From positions 248,001-312,000 of the forward strand of contig CAVUNW010000077.1 in the NCBI GenBank assembly GCA_963742865.1: a stretch of DNA of 64,000 nt. The letters are read 5' to 3'. Shown here piece after piece: positions 41,702-51,478 of this stretch; positions within the stretch are counted from its first letter, which is position 1; each line of letters opens with the position of its first letter. The DNA comes from Bog-532 sp963742865. Its GTDB lineage: Bacteria > Actinomycetota > Actinomycetes > Streptosporangiales > Streptosporangiaceae. The notes under the pieces were generated by a model. It had not been told where the DNA came from and did no database searches. It worked only from the letters and a program-made list of their open reading frames with translations. A program made the position numbers and the translations under genes.

Positions 41702-42301
41702 ATGCTGACCCAGATCGATCACGTCGGGATCGCCTGCCGCAACCTGGAGGAGAAGATCGAGCTCTACTGCTCCACGTTCGGCCTGACGGTGGCGTCCCGG
41801 GAAGTCAACGAGGAACAGGGGGTCCGCGAGGCCATGCTGCTGGTCGCGACGGCCGGCCCGGAGACGGGTGGCGCGCCGGATCTGCGGGCCGCCGCCGGAG
41901 CGGGAGCGGCACCGCCGGCCACGGACCTGCGGGCCGCCGCCGGAGCGGGAGCGGCACCGCCGGCCACCGGCGTGGGCGCCGCGGCCGGGTGGACGGGAAC
42001 CGGGGCATGGCCGGCGATCGCCTCCTACATCCAGCTGCTGGAGCCGCTGCGGCCGGACTCGCCGGTCGGGAAGTTCCTGGAGCGGCGCGGCGAGGGGATC
42101 CACCATGTGGGGTACGGCGTCACCGACGTACGGGCCGCGCTCGCGGAGATCAGGGCGACCGGCATCCGGCTGGTGGACGAGCGCCCCCGACATGGCTCCA
42201 TGGGCGCCTCGATCGCCTTCCTCCATCCGGCGGATCTCGGCGGGGTGCTGACCGAACTGGTCGAGCATCCGCTAGACGATTTCAGGGCGGGTTCGGGGTG
42301 A
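41702..42301 (+). CDS. mce: Methylmalonyl-CoA epimerase with an internal Ala-rich duplication
   Basis: A 199-aa vicinal-oxygen-chelate enzyme converting (2S)- to (2R)-methylmalonyl-CoA. Metal ligands are visible in IDHVGIACRNLEE, SYIQLLEPL (Glu) and IHHVGYGVTDV, with a final Glu in LTELVEHP. Between the first and second beta-strands, two copies of a 15-residue unit DLRAAAGAGAAPPAT (45-bp repeat, 41878-41967) are inserted; most homologues are ~140-150 aa. The insertion lies in a loop, so activity may be kept. It is divergent from the thiolase gene. Confidence 0.9.
   Translation: MLTQIDHVGIACRNLEEKIELYCSTFGLTVASREVNEEQGVREAMLLVATAGPETGGAPDLRAAAGAGAAPPATDLRAAAGAGAAPPATGVGAAAGWTGTGAWPAIASYIQLLEPLRPDSPVGKFLERRGEGIHHVGYGVTDVRAALAEIRATGIRLVDERPRHGSMGASIAFLHPADLGGVLTELVEHPLDDFRAGSG
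41878..41967. repeat. Two 45-bp tandem copies inside mce
   Basis: Two adjacent 45-bp units that start GATCTGCGGGCCGCCGCCGG and GACCTGCGGGCCGCCGCCGG and are otherwise almost identical. They encode a duplicated 15-residue Ala/Gly-rich loop. Confidence 0.88.
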
Positions 42302-42776
42302 TGACGGTCCGGCGGCGGCCCGGACCGAAATAGCACTGACCGAAACGCCGCCCGGCGGAGCCGGGCCGTGCGGCTGCGCCGTGCGGCTGCATCTCCCGCG
42401 GCCCGGCGCCCGGGCCGCGGGAGACCCGTCCAGCCATCAGCACCTGTACCCCATGCGTACCAATGGAATACCTCGCGCGGCCATCGGCGATAGCCCGAAA
42501 GTGCCCTCTATGCAGGGCCGATATACGGTCAATGTCCGTTATGATGCTGATCGACCGGAAGCAGGGCGCTGAGTCCAGAGAATCCATCGCTGGGAAGTCC
42601 GAAGGAACCGACAACGTCCCGAAGGCAGAGTAGTCTGCCTGCTACCAGGTGAGAAAATCGCAGAAGTCCGTAACGACCGGGCGAGGTAGCCGCTGCGCCG
42701 GCTGTGCCTGCCGATCGGGCGGCGAGGTGATCACCTGTCTCCCCGCCTACCGTTCCGTCCAACAGGGTTAGGCCAC
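42302..42776. promoter_or_regulatory. 475-bp gap upstream of the DivIVA-like gene
   Basis: No gene seen. Composition is more AT-rich after 42440, and a good -10 hexamer TATGAT is at 42540-42545, about 230 bp before the coding start, implying a long leader. No clear -35 or riboswitch could be recognised. Confidence 0.4.
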
Positions 42777-44153
42777 ATGCAATCCGACATTGACGCACAG
42801 CTCACCAATTTCTTTGAAGACAGTCAGCCGCGCGAATTCGCCAAGGTGATGCGCGGCTATGACCCGCAGCAGGTCAACGAGCATCTCGCCCAGCTAGAGA
42901 CGGACTTGCGCCAGCACAAGGATCAAGTCCAGGCGATGCACCGGGAGCTGAGCGAGGCCCATCGGCAGCTCCAGGAGCAGGAACGACCCACCTACTCCGG
43001 GCTGGGCGCACGGATTGAGCAGCTGCTCAGGCTCGCCGAGGAACAGGCCACCGAGCTTGTCCAGGCGGCCCGGTCCGAGGCCAACGAGATCAAGGCCGCG
43101 TCGAAGGTGGACGCCGCCGAGGTGCGCGCCTCTGCTGAGAACGAGGCGGCGGAACTGCGGGCGATCGCCAAGCGCGAGACCGATGACCTGCGTGGCGCGG
43201 CGGAGCGTGAGGCCGACTCCATCAGGACGGGCGCACGGCGTGAGTCCGATGAGCTCACCTCGACCACCGAGCGTGAGGTCGCCAAGCTTCGCGCGACGGC
43301 GGACCACGAGATCGCCGAGAAGCGGGCGGCGGTGGAACGCGACATCGCCAAGCTGCGGACCACCACCGAGCGCGAAGTGGCCCAGCTCAAGGCGTCCGCG
43401 AAGCGGGAACGCGACGAAATCCTCACCACGTCCAAGCGCCAGGCCGACGAGATGCGCAGCCAGGCCCAGCGGATCCTCGAGGAGAGCGAAGCGCAGCGGG
43501 CTCAGGCCGAGGCCGAGTTCGAGATCCAGCTGGCGGCACGGCGCGAAGAGGCCGAGCGGCAGGAGGCCGAGCGGCTGTCCGCCGCGCAGGCCGCGACGCA
43601 GAAGCTCGTCTCCGAGGCAGAGCAGCGCGCTTCCACGGCCGAGCAGCGGGCCGCGAAGGCCAGTGCGCAGGCCGAGCAGACCCGGCGCGACGCGGACCAG
43701 CACGCCAAGCAGCTGGTCAGCAACGCCAAGAAGAACGCCGACCAGATCGTCAGCCAGGCCAAGAGCCAGGCCGACCACCTGCTGGCGGAAACGAAGTCCG
43801 AAGCCGAGCGGGCTCGCGCCCAGGCCCAGCGCCAGGTCGACGACCTCACCCGGCAGAAGGACAGCATCAGCAGCCACCTCGCCCAGCTGCGCCAGCTGCT
43901 CGGCGGCGGGGTCCCGGGAATGGACGAATCGGCCGTGCAGGCGGCCCCGTCACGTCCGGCCATCGGTGCGGAACCGCCGCGGCCCCCGGCTCCCGTGCAG
44001 GAGGCGCCCAAGCCCGCGGCGACGGTGCAGGCCCCGGCGCAGCGCCCGGCTCCGGCTCCGGCCGCGCAGGCGGCCCGCAGCGGTGCCCCCAACGGCGCCA
44101 AGCAGCCCGCCAACGGCAAGGCGCCGGACGACGAGGACTGGTGGACCGAGTAA
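42777..44153 (+). CDS. DivIVA-domain coiled-coil cytoskeletal protein (FilP/Scy-like)
   Basis: A 458-aa protein. Residues ~18-50 contain the DivIVA N-terminal motif (REFAKVMRGYDPQQVNEHL), which targets curved or polar membrane. Residues ~50-370 are a long coiled coil with ~11-residue spaced repeats such as EREADSIRTGARRESDEL. The last ~80 residues are Pro/Ala-rich and end DDEDWWTE. The layout resembles actinobacterial polar-growth proteins (Scy, FilP, Wag31 relatives), so a role in cell shape or tip growth is likely. Confidence 0.85.
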   Translation: MQSDIDAQLTNFFEDSQPREFAKVMRGYDPQQVNEHLAQLETDLRQHKDQVQAMHRELSEAHRQLQEQERPTYSGLGARIEQLLRLAEEQATELVQAARSEANEIKAASKVDAAEVRASAENEAAELRAIAKRETDDLRGAAEREADSIRTGARRESDELTSTTEREVAKLRATADHEIAEKRAAVERDIAKLRTTTEREVAQLKASAKRERDEILTTSKRQADEMRSQAQRILEESEAQRAQAEAEFEIQLAARREEAERQEAERLSAAQAATQKLVSEAEQRASTAEQRAAKASAQAEQTRRDADQHAKQLVSNAKKNADQIVSQAKSQADHLLAETKSEAERARAQAQRQVDDLTRQKDSISSHLAQLRQLLGGGVPGMDESAVQAAPSRPAIGAEPPRPPAPVQEAPKPAATVQAPAQRPAPAPAAQAARSGAPNGAKQPANGKAPDDEDWWTE

Positions 44154-44204
44154 GAACCCGGTAGTAGCGCGGCGAGCGCTGCGGTCGCAGTCTCGCCGCC
44201 GGTT

Positions 44205-44248
44205 GGTGAAAGGGCCAGGCCCCGGAGCGGGGACCTGGCCCTTTCACC
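44205..44248. terminator. Bidirectional terminator between convergent genes
   Basis: A perfect 15-bp stem GGTGAAAGGGCCAGG / CCTGGCCCTTTCACC, extended inward by CCCCG/CGGGG, at 44205-44219 and 44234-44248. It sits between the DivIVA-like gene and the opposing SDR gene, whose stop is 5 bp away. Confidence 0.9.
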
Positions 44249-44252
44249 GTCG

Positions 44253-45029
44253 TCAGATGACGGTCTGGCCGCCGTCGACGATCAGCACCTGGCCGGTCAT
44301 GTAGGAGGACGCCTCGCTGGCCAGGAAGACGGCCGGGCCTGCCATCTCCTCCGCGCGGCCCCAGCGGCCCATCGGAACGCCGGCGATCGTGGCCCGGCTC
44401 GCCTCCTCGTTCCCCCACAGGTTGCGGTTGAGGTCGGTCGCGGTCCAGCCGGGGCACAGCGCGTTGGCCCGGACACCGCGGGACGCCCACTCCACGGCGA
44501 GCGACTTCGTGAGCGAGACGACGGCCGCCTTGGCCGCGCCATAGTGCGACAGGAGCGGGGCGCCGCCCAGGCCGCCCACGGACGCGACGTTGATCACCGA
44601 GCCGGTCCCCCGCTCCACGAGATGCGGGCCGGCCGCGTGGCAGACGTACACCGCGGAGTCCAGGTTGAGCCGCATGATCTTGTGCCAGCCGTCCAGCCGC
44701 ATGTCCAGGAAGCTGGCCATGAAATCGCTGCCGCCGGCGTTGTTCACCACGATGTCCAGCTGGCCGAGGCGGCTGATCGCTTCATCGACCGCGGCGGACA
44801 CCGCCTCCTCCCGGGTCACGTCCGCCGGGATGACCACCGCGGTGCGGCCGCGGCCGGTCACCTGGCGAGCGGTCTCGCTGAGTCCCTCCTCGCTGCGCGC
44901 GACGAGCGCGACGTCGGCACCAGCCTCGGCGAACGCGGCCGCGATGACCCGGCCTATGCCGCGCGAGGCCCCGGTCACGAACGCCTTCTTGCCCGTCAGG
45001 TCGAAGAGCGGCACGGTCGTTCCTCCCAT
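44253..45029 (-). CDS. SDR-family oxidoreductase
   Basis: A 258-aa short-chain dehydrogenase. Cofactor site TGASRGIGRVIAAAF near residue 15, NNAGGSD near 90, catalytic Ser in INVASVGG and the YxxxK pair in HYGAAKAAVVSL, with CPGWTATDLN after it and VDGGQTVI at the end. Probably NADP(H)-linked 3-oxoacyl or alcohol reduction; the substrate is not predictable. Confidence 0.9.
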   Translation of the reverse strand: MGGTTVPLFDLTGKKAFVTGASRGIGRVIAAAFAEAGADVALVARSEEGLSETARQVTGRGRTAVVIPADVTREEAVSAAVDEAISRLGQLDIVVNNAGGSDFMASFLDMRLDGWHKIMRLNLDSAVYVCHAAGPHLVERGTGSVINVASVGGLGGAPLLSHYGAAKAAVVSLTKSLAVEWASRGVRANALCPGWTATDLNRNLWGNEEASRATIAGVPMGRWGRAEEMAGPAVFLASEASSYMTGQVLIVDGGQTVI

Positions 45030-45050
45030 GTGGCGTTTCGTTCGCCGGAG

Positions 45051-45338
45051 TCAGCCACGCCGGGCCGAGCCCGGCCGCCGGCTCAGCCGCCGGTCCCAGC
45101 AGGTCCGGTGCCAGTGCCGCCGCAGGTCGGCGCCCGGCGCCTCGGCCGGCCAGGCCACGACGTGCGCCGTGCCGGGCGGTATCTCCTGGTCACAGCCGGG
45201 ACAGCGGTAGGCCTTGGTCGCGGCGGCGCCGGGAATCTGGCGGACGATCCAGTCCCCGTCCGGCCAGGATTCGGCGCGCTCGGGACCCAGCGGCCAGGGC
45301 GCGTCGGGTCGCGGGCGGCGGGATCTGCGCGGGCTCAC
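45051..45338 (-). CDS. Small zinc-binding protein divergent from nucS
   Basis: A 95-aa protein starting at GTG 45338 (SPRRSRRPRPDAPWP). It has a CxxC and HxxxC pattern, YRCPGCDQEIPPGTAH and RRHWHRTCWDRR, that should hold one zinc. An uncharacterised actinobacterial family; the 70-bp shared upstream region with nucS suggests joint control. Function unknown. Confidence 0.75.
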   Translation of the reverse strand: MSPRRSRRPRPDAPWPLGPERAESWPDGDWIVRQIPGAAATKAYRCPGCDQEIPPGTAHVVAWPAEAPGADLRRHWHRTCWDRRLSRRPGSARRG

Positions 45339-45408
45339 GGTCGATACTTTATGTGTCAATCGCCGGGCTGGCGCCGCACCGGGACCGGCCGGGCTACAGT
45401 GGCGTTCC

Positions 45409-46139
45409 GTGCGGCTCGTCATCGCGCGGTGCAGCGTCGACTACGTCGGCCGGCTCACCGCTCATCTCCCCCCGGCCCTCCGGCTGCTCATCGTCAAGGC
45501 GGACGGTTCGGTTCTTGTCCATTCCGACGGCGGCTCCTACAAGCCGTTGAACTGGATGTCACCGCCGTGCCGGCTGACCGAGGAGCGGGGGCGCTGGACG
45601 GTGACGAACAAGGCGGGCGAGACCCTGGCGATCACGATCGAGGAGACCCTGAGCGACTACTCGGCCGATCTGGGGGCCGACCCGGGGCTGGTCAAGGACG
45701 GAGTGGAGTCGCACCTCCAGGAGCTGCTCGCGGCGCAGGTGCAGCTGCTCGGGGACGGCTGGCGGCTGATCCGGCGTGAGTATCCGACGCCGATCGGGCC
45801 GGTCGACCTGATGTGCAAGGATGCCGACGGCACGAGCGTCGCGGTCGAGATCAAGCGCCGCGGCGAGATCGACGGGGCCAATTTTACCGCTCCGGGGGAG
45901 GGGCCTATGTGGCGGTGGAGATCAAGCGCCACGCTGGTATCGACGCGGTCGAACAGCTGACCAGGTACCTGGAGCTGCTGAACCGGGACCCGCTCCTAGC
46001 GCCGGTTAAGGGTGTGCTTGCTGCGCAGACTATAAAGCCGCAGGCACGCACGTTGGCAGAGGACCGAGGTATCCGGTGCGTAGTCTTGGACTACGACGCC
46101 ATGCGCGGCACCGAGGACGACTCGCTCCGCCTGTTCTGA
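45409..46139 (+). pseudogene. nucS: Mismatch-specific endonuclease NucS/EndoMS, disrupted by a partial duplication
   Basis: NucS cuts mismatched DNA in the non-canonical mismatch repair of actinobacteria. The N-terminal DNA-binding part is normal from GTG 45409 (RLVIARCSVDYVGRL), and the catalytic stretch starts GPVDLMCKDADG and VAVEIKRRGEIDG (first ExK, 45838-45877). Then ~30 unrelated, AT-richer bases follow and a second, diverged copy VAVEIKRHAGIDAVEQLTRY (from 45909) appears 71 bases downstream, in another frame. The gene runs on to the clamp-binding end DDSLRLF. As read the protein stops shortly after the first copy. It could be a real disruption, or a join of two allelic versions during assembly. 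Confidence 0.82.
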
Positions 46140-46199
46140 TGCGTGTCCGCCGGCATGTTTCGCCGGAGAATGTCGGTGGGAGCGGCTAGCGTCGGTTGC

Positions 46200-49100
46200 G
46201 TGCACGGTGACGTGGTGCCTGATGTCGATCCCGCCAGCCTCGCGGAGGCGGTCGACCCGGGTGCCTTCGAGCGGGGCGTTCAGTACGTACGCCAGCGTGC
46301 GGTCGTGCGCGCACTATGGAAACTGTCGGCGGGCGCCCTGGCCGGAACGGTGCGCGGCTCGTACGGCAACGTCTACACGACGACGGCGCGTTTCTCGTGC
46401 CCGGACGGGCTGACGTACCGGTTCGAGCGAGGCGAATGCAGCTGCCCGGTCCGGTCCAACTGCAAGCACGTCGTGGCGCTGGTGCTCAGTGCGGCCGGCG
46501 AGATATGCCCCGACGACACCGTGCTCCCGGGCGGCATGGAGTACGCGGAGGACGGGGAGGCCGCGGACGACGGCTTCGCGATGTGGGAGCGGTCGCTGGC
46601 CTCGCTCGTGAGTTCCGGGACGGCCGGACCAGAGGGGGCGCTGGGGCTGCCGGGAACGGCCAGTACCCCGCTGGCGATCGAGCTCTCGCTGGCCCCAGAC
46701 ACGTACGCGGCCGCGAGCGACCCGGGCAGAGCCGAACCGCCGCTGAAACTGAATGCCCGGCTGGTGCGGCCGGGCCGGAACGGCTGGGTGGCCGCCGGCC
46801 TGAGCTGGTCCCAGGTGAGCCAGCTGCACTACGCCAACGAATACCGCCTCGGGCATGTGCGGTGGCTGAGAGAGCTCTACGGTCTCTACAAATCGGGCGT
46901 CCGGTTCTACGCATCTGCCCGTTACCCAGAGGAAAAGGTAATCGTCCTGTCCGCGTTCGAGTCCACCCGGCTCTGGCCGCTGCTGGACGAGGCCGGAGCG
47001 ATCGGCCTGCAGCTGGTACACGCGCGGAAACGGCTCGGCCCCCTCGAATCGTATGCGCACGCCGAGCTGTGCCTGGACGTCACCCGCGATGCCGGCACGC
47101 TGTCCATCACCCCGGTTGTCATCATCGACGGGACACCCAGCGCCGCCGTGCCCCTCGCGTTTATCGGGCCGGACGGCCACGGGCTGGTGTACACCGGCCG
47201 CGACGACGTGGCTCGTGAGGGCAACCGGGATGACTGGCCGCTGCGGCTGGCCAAGCTCGCCAGTCCCGTCCCGCCGTCGCTGCAGCGCCTGGCGCGGCAA
47301 GGACAGCCGCTCCGGATTCCCGCCGCGGACCGCGCCCGGTTCTGCGAGGAGTACTACCCCAGGCTGCGGCAGCTGGCCACGGTGATGTCTTCCGACGGCT
47401 CGTTCATCCCGCCGGCGATCGCGGACCCCACCCTGGTCCTGCACGCGGCCTACGGCACCGGCCACGAGCTGGACCTGCGCTGGGAATGGGTGTACGAGAT
47501 CGGTGAGTCCCGGCGGCGGGCGCCGCTGTCCCCGGACGACGATCCCGGGTACCGGGACCTGACGGCCGAGCAGGCCATCGTGGCGGGTCTGGACGTGGGG
47601 CTGGAGGCGTTCGGCCTGCGCAACATGAAGGCCAGCCGGCCCTCGTGCCGGGCGCGACCCTCCGCGGGATCCGGACCATGCGGTTCAGCACGGAGGTCCT
47701 GCCGCTGCTGGACGGGCACCCGGGCGTGGCCGTCGAGATCACCGGTGAGCCCGCCGAGTACCGCGAAGCTGGCGACTCGCTGCAGATACACGTGTCCGCG
47801 GGCGACGTGGCCGGCGAGACCGACTGGTTCGACCTCGGCGTCATCGTCACCGTCGAGGGACATGAGGTCCCGTTCATGGACCTCTTCGTCGCGCTGAACC
47901 GGAAGCAGTCGCACCTGCTGCTGCCCGACGGCGCGTACTTCTCCCTGGAGAAGCCCGAACTACTCGCGCTCCAGCGGCTGATCGACGAGGCCCGCGCGCT
48001 CCAGGACACGCCCAGCGACACCTTGCGGATCAGCCGGTTCCAGGCCGGGCTATGGGAAGAATTCGCCAACCTCGGCGTCATCGAGGCCCAGGCCAAGGCG
48101 TGGGAGCGCCAGGTCGGCGGCCTCCTGGCGCTCAGCTCCGTCGAGCCGAAGCCCCCGCCCGCGGCGCTGCGCGCCACCTTGCGGCCGTATCAGGCCGACG
48201 GGTTCGGGTGGCTGGCGTTCCTGTGGGAGCACCAGCTCGGCGGCATCCTCGCCGACGACATGGGCCTGGGTAAGACCCTGCAGTCGCTGGCACTGATCTG
48301 CCACGCCAAACAGGCTCAGCCCGGGCTCGCACCGTTTCTCATCGTCGCGCCGACGAGTGTGACGGCGAACTGGATCACCGAGGCCGCCCGGTTCGCCCCC
48401 GGCCTGACCGTGGCGGGGATATCCGGCACCCTGCGCAAACGCGGCCAGAGCTTGGACAGCATCATCGCGGGCGCCGACGTGGTGGTGACCTCCTACACGC
48501 TGCTCCGGCTCGACTTCGACGCCTACGCGGCGGCGAACTGGTCGGGCCTGCTGCTGGACGAGGCCCAGTTCGTCAAGAACCACCAGTCGAAGGCGTACCA
48601 GTGCGCCCGGAAACTGCCCGCGCCGTTCAAGCTCGCGATCACCGGTACCCCGATGGAGAACAACCTGATGGAGCTGTGGTCGCTGTTGTCGGTCACCGCA
48701 CCCGGACTGTTCCCGCGGCCGGGCCAGTTCCGCGACTTCTACGCCCGCCCGATCGAGAACGGCCGCGAACCGGGGCTGCTCGCCCAGCTGCGCCGCCGGA
48801 TCCGGCCGCTGGTCCTGCGGCGAACGAAGGAGCGGGTCGCCGCTGACCTGCCGGCCAAGCAGGAGCAGGTGCTCGAGGTGGACCTGCATCCGCGGCACCG
48901 CACGGTCTATCAGCGGCATCTGCAGCGGGAGCGGCAGAAGATCCTCGGCCTGGTCGACGACCTGGACCGCAACCGGTTCACCATCCTGCGCTCGCTCACC
49001 CGGCTGCGCCAGCTGAGCCTGGACGCGGGCCTGGTCGACGAGGAGCACCCCAACCTGCCGAGCGCGAAGATCGACGCCCTAGTCGAGCAGCTGCGGAACG

Positions 49101-49564
49101 TCATCGGCGGCGGCCACCGGGCCCTGGTCTTCAGCCAGTTCACCGGCTTCCTCAGGATCGTGCGGGAGCGGCTCGACATCGACGGCATCGGTTACTGCTA
49201 CCTGGACGGCAAGACGACGGACCGGGCCGCGGTGATCAGCGAGTTCAAGGACGGGGACGTTCCGGTGTTCCTGATCAGCCTGAAGGCAGGCGGGTTCGGC
49301 CTGAACCTGACCGAGGCCGACTACTGCTTCCTGCTCGACCCGTGGTGGAATCCGGCCACCGAGGAGCAGGCCGTCGACCGGACCCACCGCATCGGGCAGA
49401 CCAAGAACGTCATGGTGTACCGGCTCATCGCGAGGGACACCATCGAGGAGAAGGTCATGGCGCTCAAGGCGCGAAAGGCCGAACTCTTCTCCAGCGTCAT
49501 GGACGACGGGGACGCCTTCGGCGCCACCCTGGACGCCGACGACATCCGCGGCCTGTTCACCTAG
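46200..49564 (+). pseudogene. SNF2/RapA-type helicase with SWIM zinc finger, one frameshift
   Basis: A ~1120-aa protein once a missing base near 47640 is restored. The first part (GTG 46200) has a SWIM finger, FERGECSCPVRSNCKHVVAL. The second part has the SNF2 ATPase: LADDMGLGKTLQSLAL (motif I), LLDEAQFVKN (motif II), ITGTPMENNLMELWSLL (III), and the C-lobe LVFSQFTGFLRIVRERL with DPWWNPATEEQAVDRTHRIGQ (V-VI). Such proteins remodel nucleic acid-protein complexes. Its TAG stop shares a CTAG with the stop of the convergent nicT. Confidence 0.9.
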
Positions 49565-50710
49565 CCTCCGCGCCGCTGGCAGTGGGCGCGGCTACTCCTC
49601 GCGAGCGGCCGGCTGGCGGGTGATCCGGCCGTCCATCTGGTCTCCACCTTCGCCAGCCGCCAGTAGCCGACGGCGACGACCCACACGACAACGAACAGCC
49701 CGGCGATCGCGAACCCGGCCTTGTTGATGTCGAAGTTCGCCATGAAGTCCCAGAACCCGCCGTGGATATCCAGCTCACCGGACAGCAGCCCGAAGATCTC
49801 AATGGTGCCGATGAGAAACGCCACCGCGATGGACAAACCGGTAATGACCAGGTTGTAGTACACCTTCCGGACCGGGCGGGCGAACGCCCACCCGTAGGCG
49901 AAGTTCATGAAACAACCGTCAGCGGTGTCGAACAGGGTCATCCCCCCAGCGAACAGCAGCGGCAGCGACAGCACCGCATACCACGGCAGGCCCCGGGTCG
50001 CGGCGGCGGCAGTGGCGGCGAGGAGGAGCACCTCGGTGGCGGTGTCGAAGCCGAGGCCGAAGACGAACCCGACGAAATACATGTGCCAGGTCTTGGTGAT
50101 CGAGCGCATGAACCGGCCGAAGAACCGCCACATCAGCCCCGCGGGCCTGCAGCTGGCGTTCAAGTTCGTCCTCGTCGTACAGGCCGTGCCGCATGCCGCG
50201 GAAGACCTTGAGGATGCCGGCCAGGACGACGAGATTGAGCGCGGCGATCAGGTACAGGAAGGTCGCGGCCAGCGACGTGCCAATGACCCCGCCGACCGTC
50301 TCGTAGCCGGAGTTCGGGTCGACCATGGCACCGAAGACCGCGCGGGCGGCGATGGCCAGCCCGGCGCCGGCGGCCACGATAAGGGAGGAATGACCGAGGG
50401 CGAAGAAGAACCCGGTGCCCAGCGGGCGGCGGCCATCAGCCATCAGCTTGCGGGTGGTGTTGTCAATGGCCGAGATGTGGTCGGCGTCAAACGCGTGCCG
50501 CGCGCCCAGCGTCCAGGCGGTCAGCGCCACACCCAGGCCCAGGCCAAGCCCGGTGAACTGGAAATGGTGCGGGGCGACCGCGAACGCGAAAATGCCCCAG
50601 CCCCCGACATTGAGCGCGGCGACCACCAGGCCCATGACACCGAGCCGCCCCCGCTCACTCCTGGTCAGCCGGTTGCGAGTCGTCTCTGCGTGCGCGGTCC
50701 CGGCGGCCAA
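49561..50710 (-). pseudogene. NicT/HoxN-type cobalt or nickel transporter, one frameshift
   Basis: A ~380-aa membrane permease of the NiCoT family. The signature DAD motif is in RHAFDADHISAIDNTTRK, followed by LGTGFFFALGHSSLIV (GHS motif). After an extra G in a GGGG run (50137-50140 on the plus strand) the frame continues as SITKTWHMYFVGFVFGLGFDTATEV and GGMTLFDTADGCFMNFAYGW. I chose TTG 50710, which has GGAGG five bases upstream and follows the cobalamin riboswitch. Control by B12 argues for cobalt uptake rather than nickel for the hydrogenase, though the family can carry both. Confidence 0.88.
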
Positions 50711-50761
50711 CGGTGCCTCCTGCGGGCGGGAAGGAGGGGCGGCCCCGGCAGCACCGGCGAA

Positions 50762-50905
50762 CCGCCCTTCCTCCGAGGGCTGGTCACGTCGGCGCACAGC
50801 CAGGCGACCGGGCTCGTCCCCCCGAAGGGGCTTTACCGTTGCGGGACAGCGCCGGGCTTTCACCGGACTTCGCTGCACTGAGCGCCGCCCCGGGACTCCC
50901 CCGGG
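50762..50905 (-). promoter_or_regulatory. Cobalamin riboswitch upstream of the NicT transporter
   Basis: Read on the minus strand, the leader contains the conserved core GAAGTCCGGTGAAAGCCCGG, then CGCTGTCCCGCAACGGTAAAG (the B12-box region), a GC hairpin, GAGCCCGGTCGCCTGGCTG (match to the GAGCCAGGATACCTG element) and a closing GGAGGAAGGG. The order and spacing agree with the Rfam cobalamin class. Below it a GGGCGG...GGGGCCGCCC segment and the GGAGG of nicT suggest control of translation or termination when B12 is plentiful. Ends are approximate. Confidence 0.92.
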
Positions 50906-50914
50906 GCACAACGG

Positions 50915-50944
50915 AACGTACTGCAGGCTGTACATAACAGTCAA
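50915..50944 (-). promoter_or_regulatory. Candidate promoter of the riboswitch-nicT transcript
   Basis: On the minus strand TTGACT (50944-50939), an 18-bp spacer, and TACGTT (50920-50915; fits TANNNT). Transcription would start about 10 bp before the first riboswitch stem. A 10-bp palindrome GCTGATCAGC (50946-50955) abuts it on the side of the arsR gene and may be the regulator's operator. Confidence 0.5.
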
Positions 50945-50993
50945 GGCTGATCAGCTAATCAGATATATAGCCACCTTCTGGCAGACTGTCCGC

Positions 50994-51350
50994 ATGCACC
51001 TGGTTCCCGCGGAACAAGCCGGCCGCCGGATCATCGACCCGGAAAAAGTCTGCGAAGCCATCGGAAGCCTCGGCGACCCCGCACGGGTCACCGCCTGGGC
51101 CCAGCGGTTCGCCCTCCTCGCCGATCCCACCCGGCTGCGCCTCCTGCTCGCCATCAGCGCGGCCGGCCCGATCAGCGTCTCCGACCTGGCCGTCGCCGCC
51201 AGCCTCAGCGACGTGACCACCTCCCAGACCCTGCGCTACCTGCGCGCCAGCGGGACCGTCACCACCCAGCGCGACGGCAGGATCATCCGCTATCAGCTCC
51301 ACGACCCGGCCATCGGCGAACTTCTCAACCAGGTCGCCCCGCCCCACTAG
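50994..51350 (+). CDS. ArsR/SmtB-family metal-responsive regulator
   Basis: A 118-aa winged-helix repressor. Core: RFALLADPTRLRLLLAIS, ISVSDLAVAASLSDVTTSQT (recognition helix), LRYLRASGTVTTQRDGRIIR (wing). Histidines lie near the N-terminus (MHLVPAE), in LHDPAIGELL and as the last residue (APPH), a layout like the Ni/Co sensors NmtR/KmtR; ligands are not proven. A -10-like TATATA is at 50964-50969. Divergent from the nicT-riboswitch unit, it probably adds metal control to the B12 control. Confidence 0.88.
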   Translation: MHLVPAEQAGRRIIDPEKVCEAIGSLGDPARVTAWAQRFALLADPTRLRLLLAISAAGPISVSDLAVAASLSDVTTSQTLRYLRASGTVTTQRDGRIIRYQLHDPAIGELLNQVAPPH

Positions 51351-51478
51351 ACCGTCAGCCCGGCCAGCGGGTCCCCGGGGCGGAGCGGGCGCGGGCGGCC
51401 CGGGCGGAAGCGGGCGGCCCCGGCTCGCCCGCCGCCCCGGGCAGAAGCGGGCGGGGCGCCGGATGCCACTATGACCTC

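Noticed and set aside
45878..45908. Intein or small mobile insertion inside nucS
   Set aside because: The filler is only about 30 bases with no splice motifs or inverted repeats, and it is followed by a second version of the same gene segment; allele chimerism or local duplication fits better.
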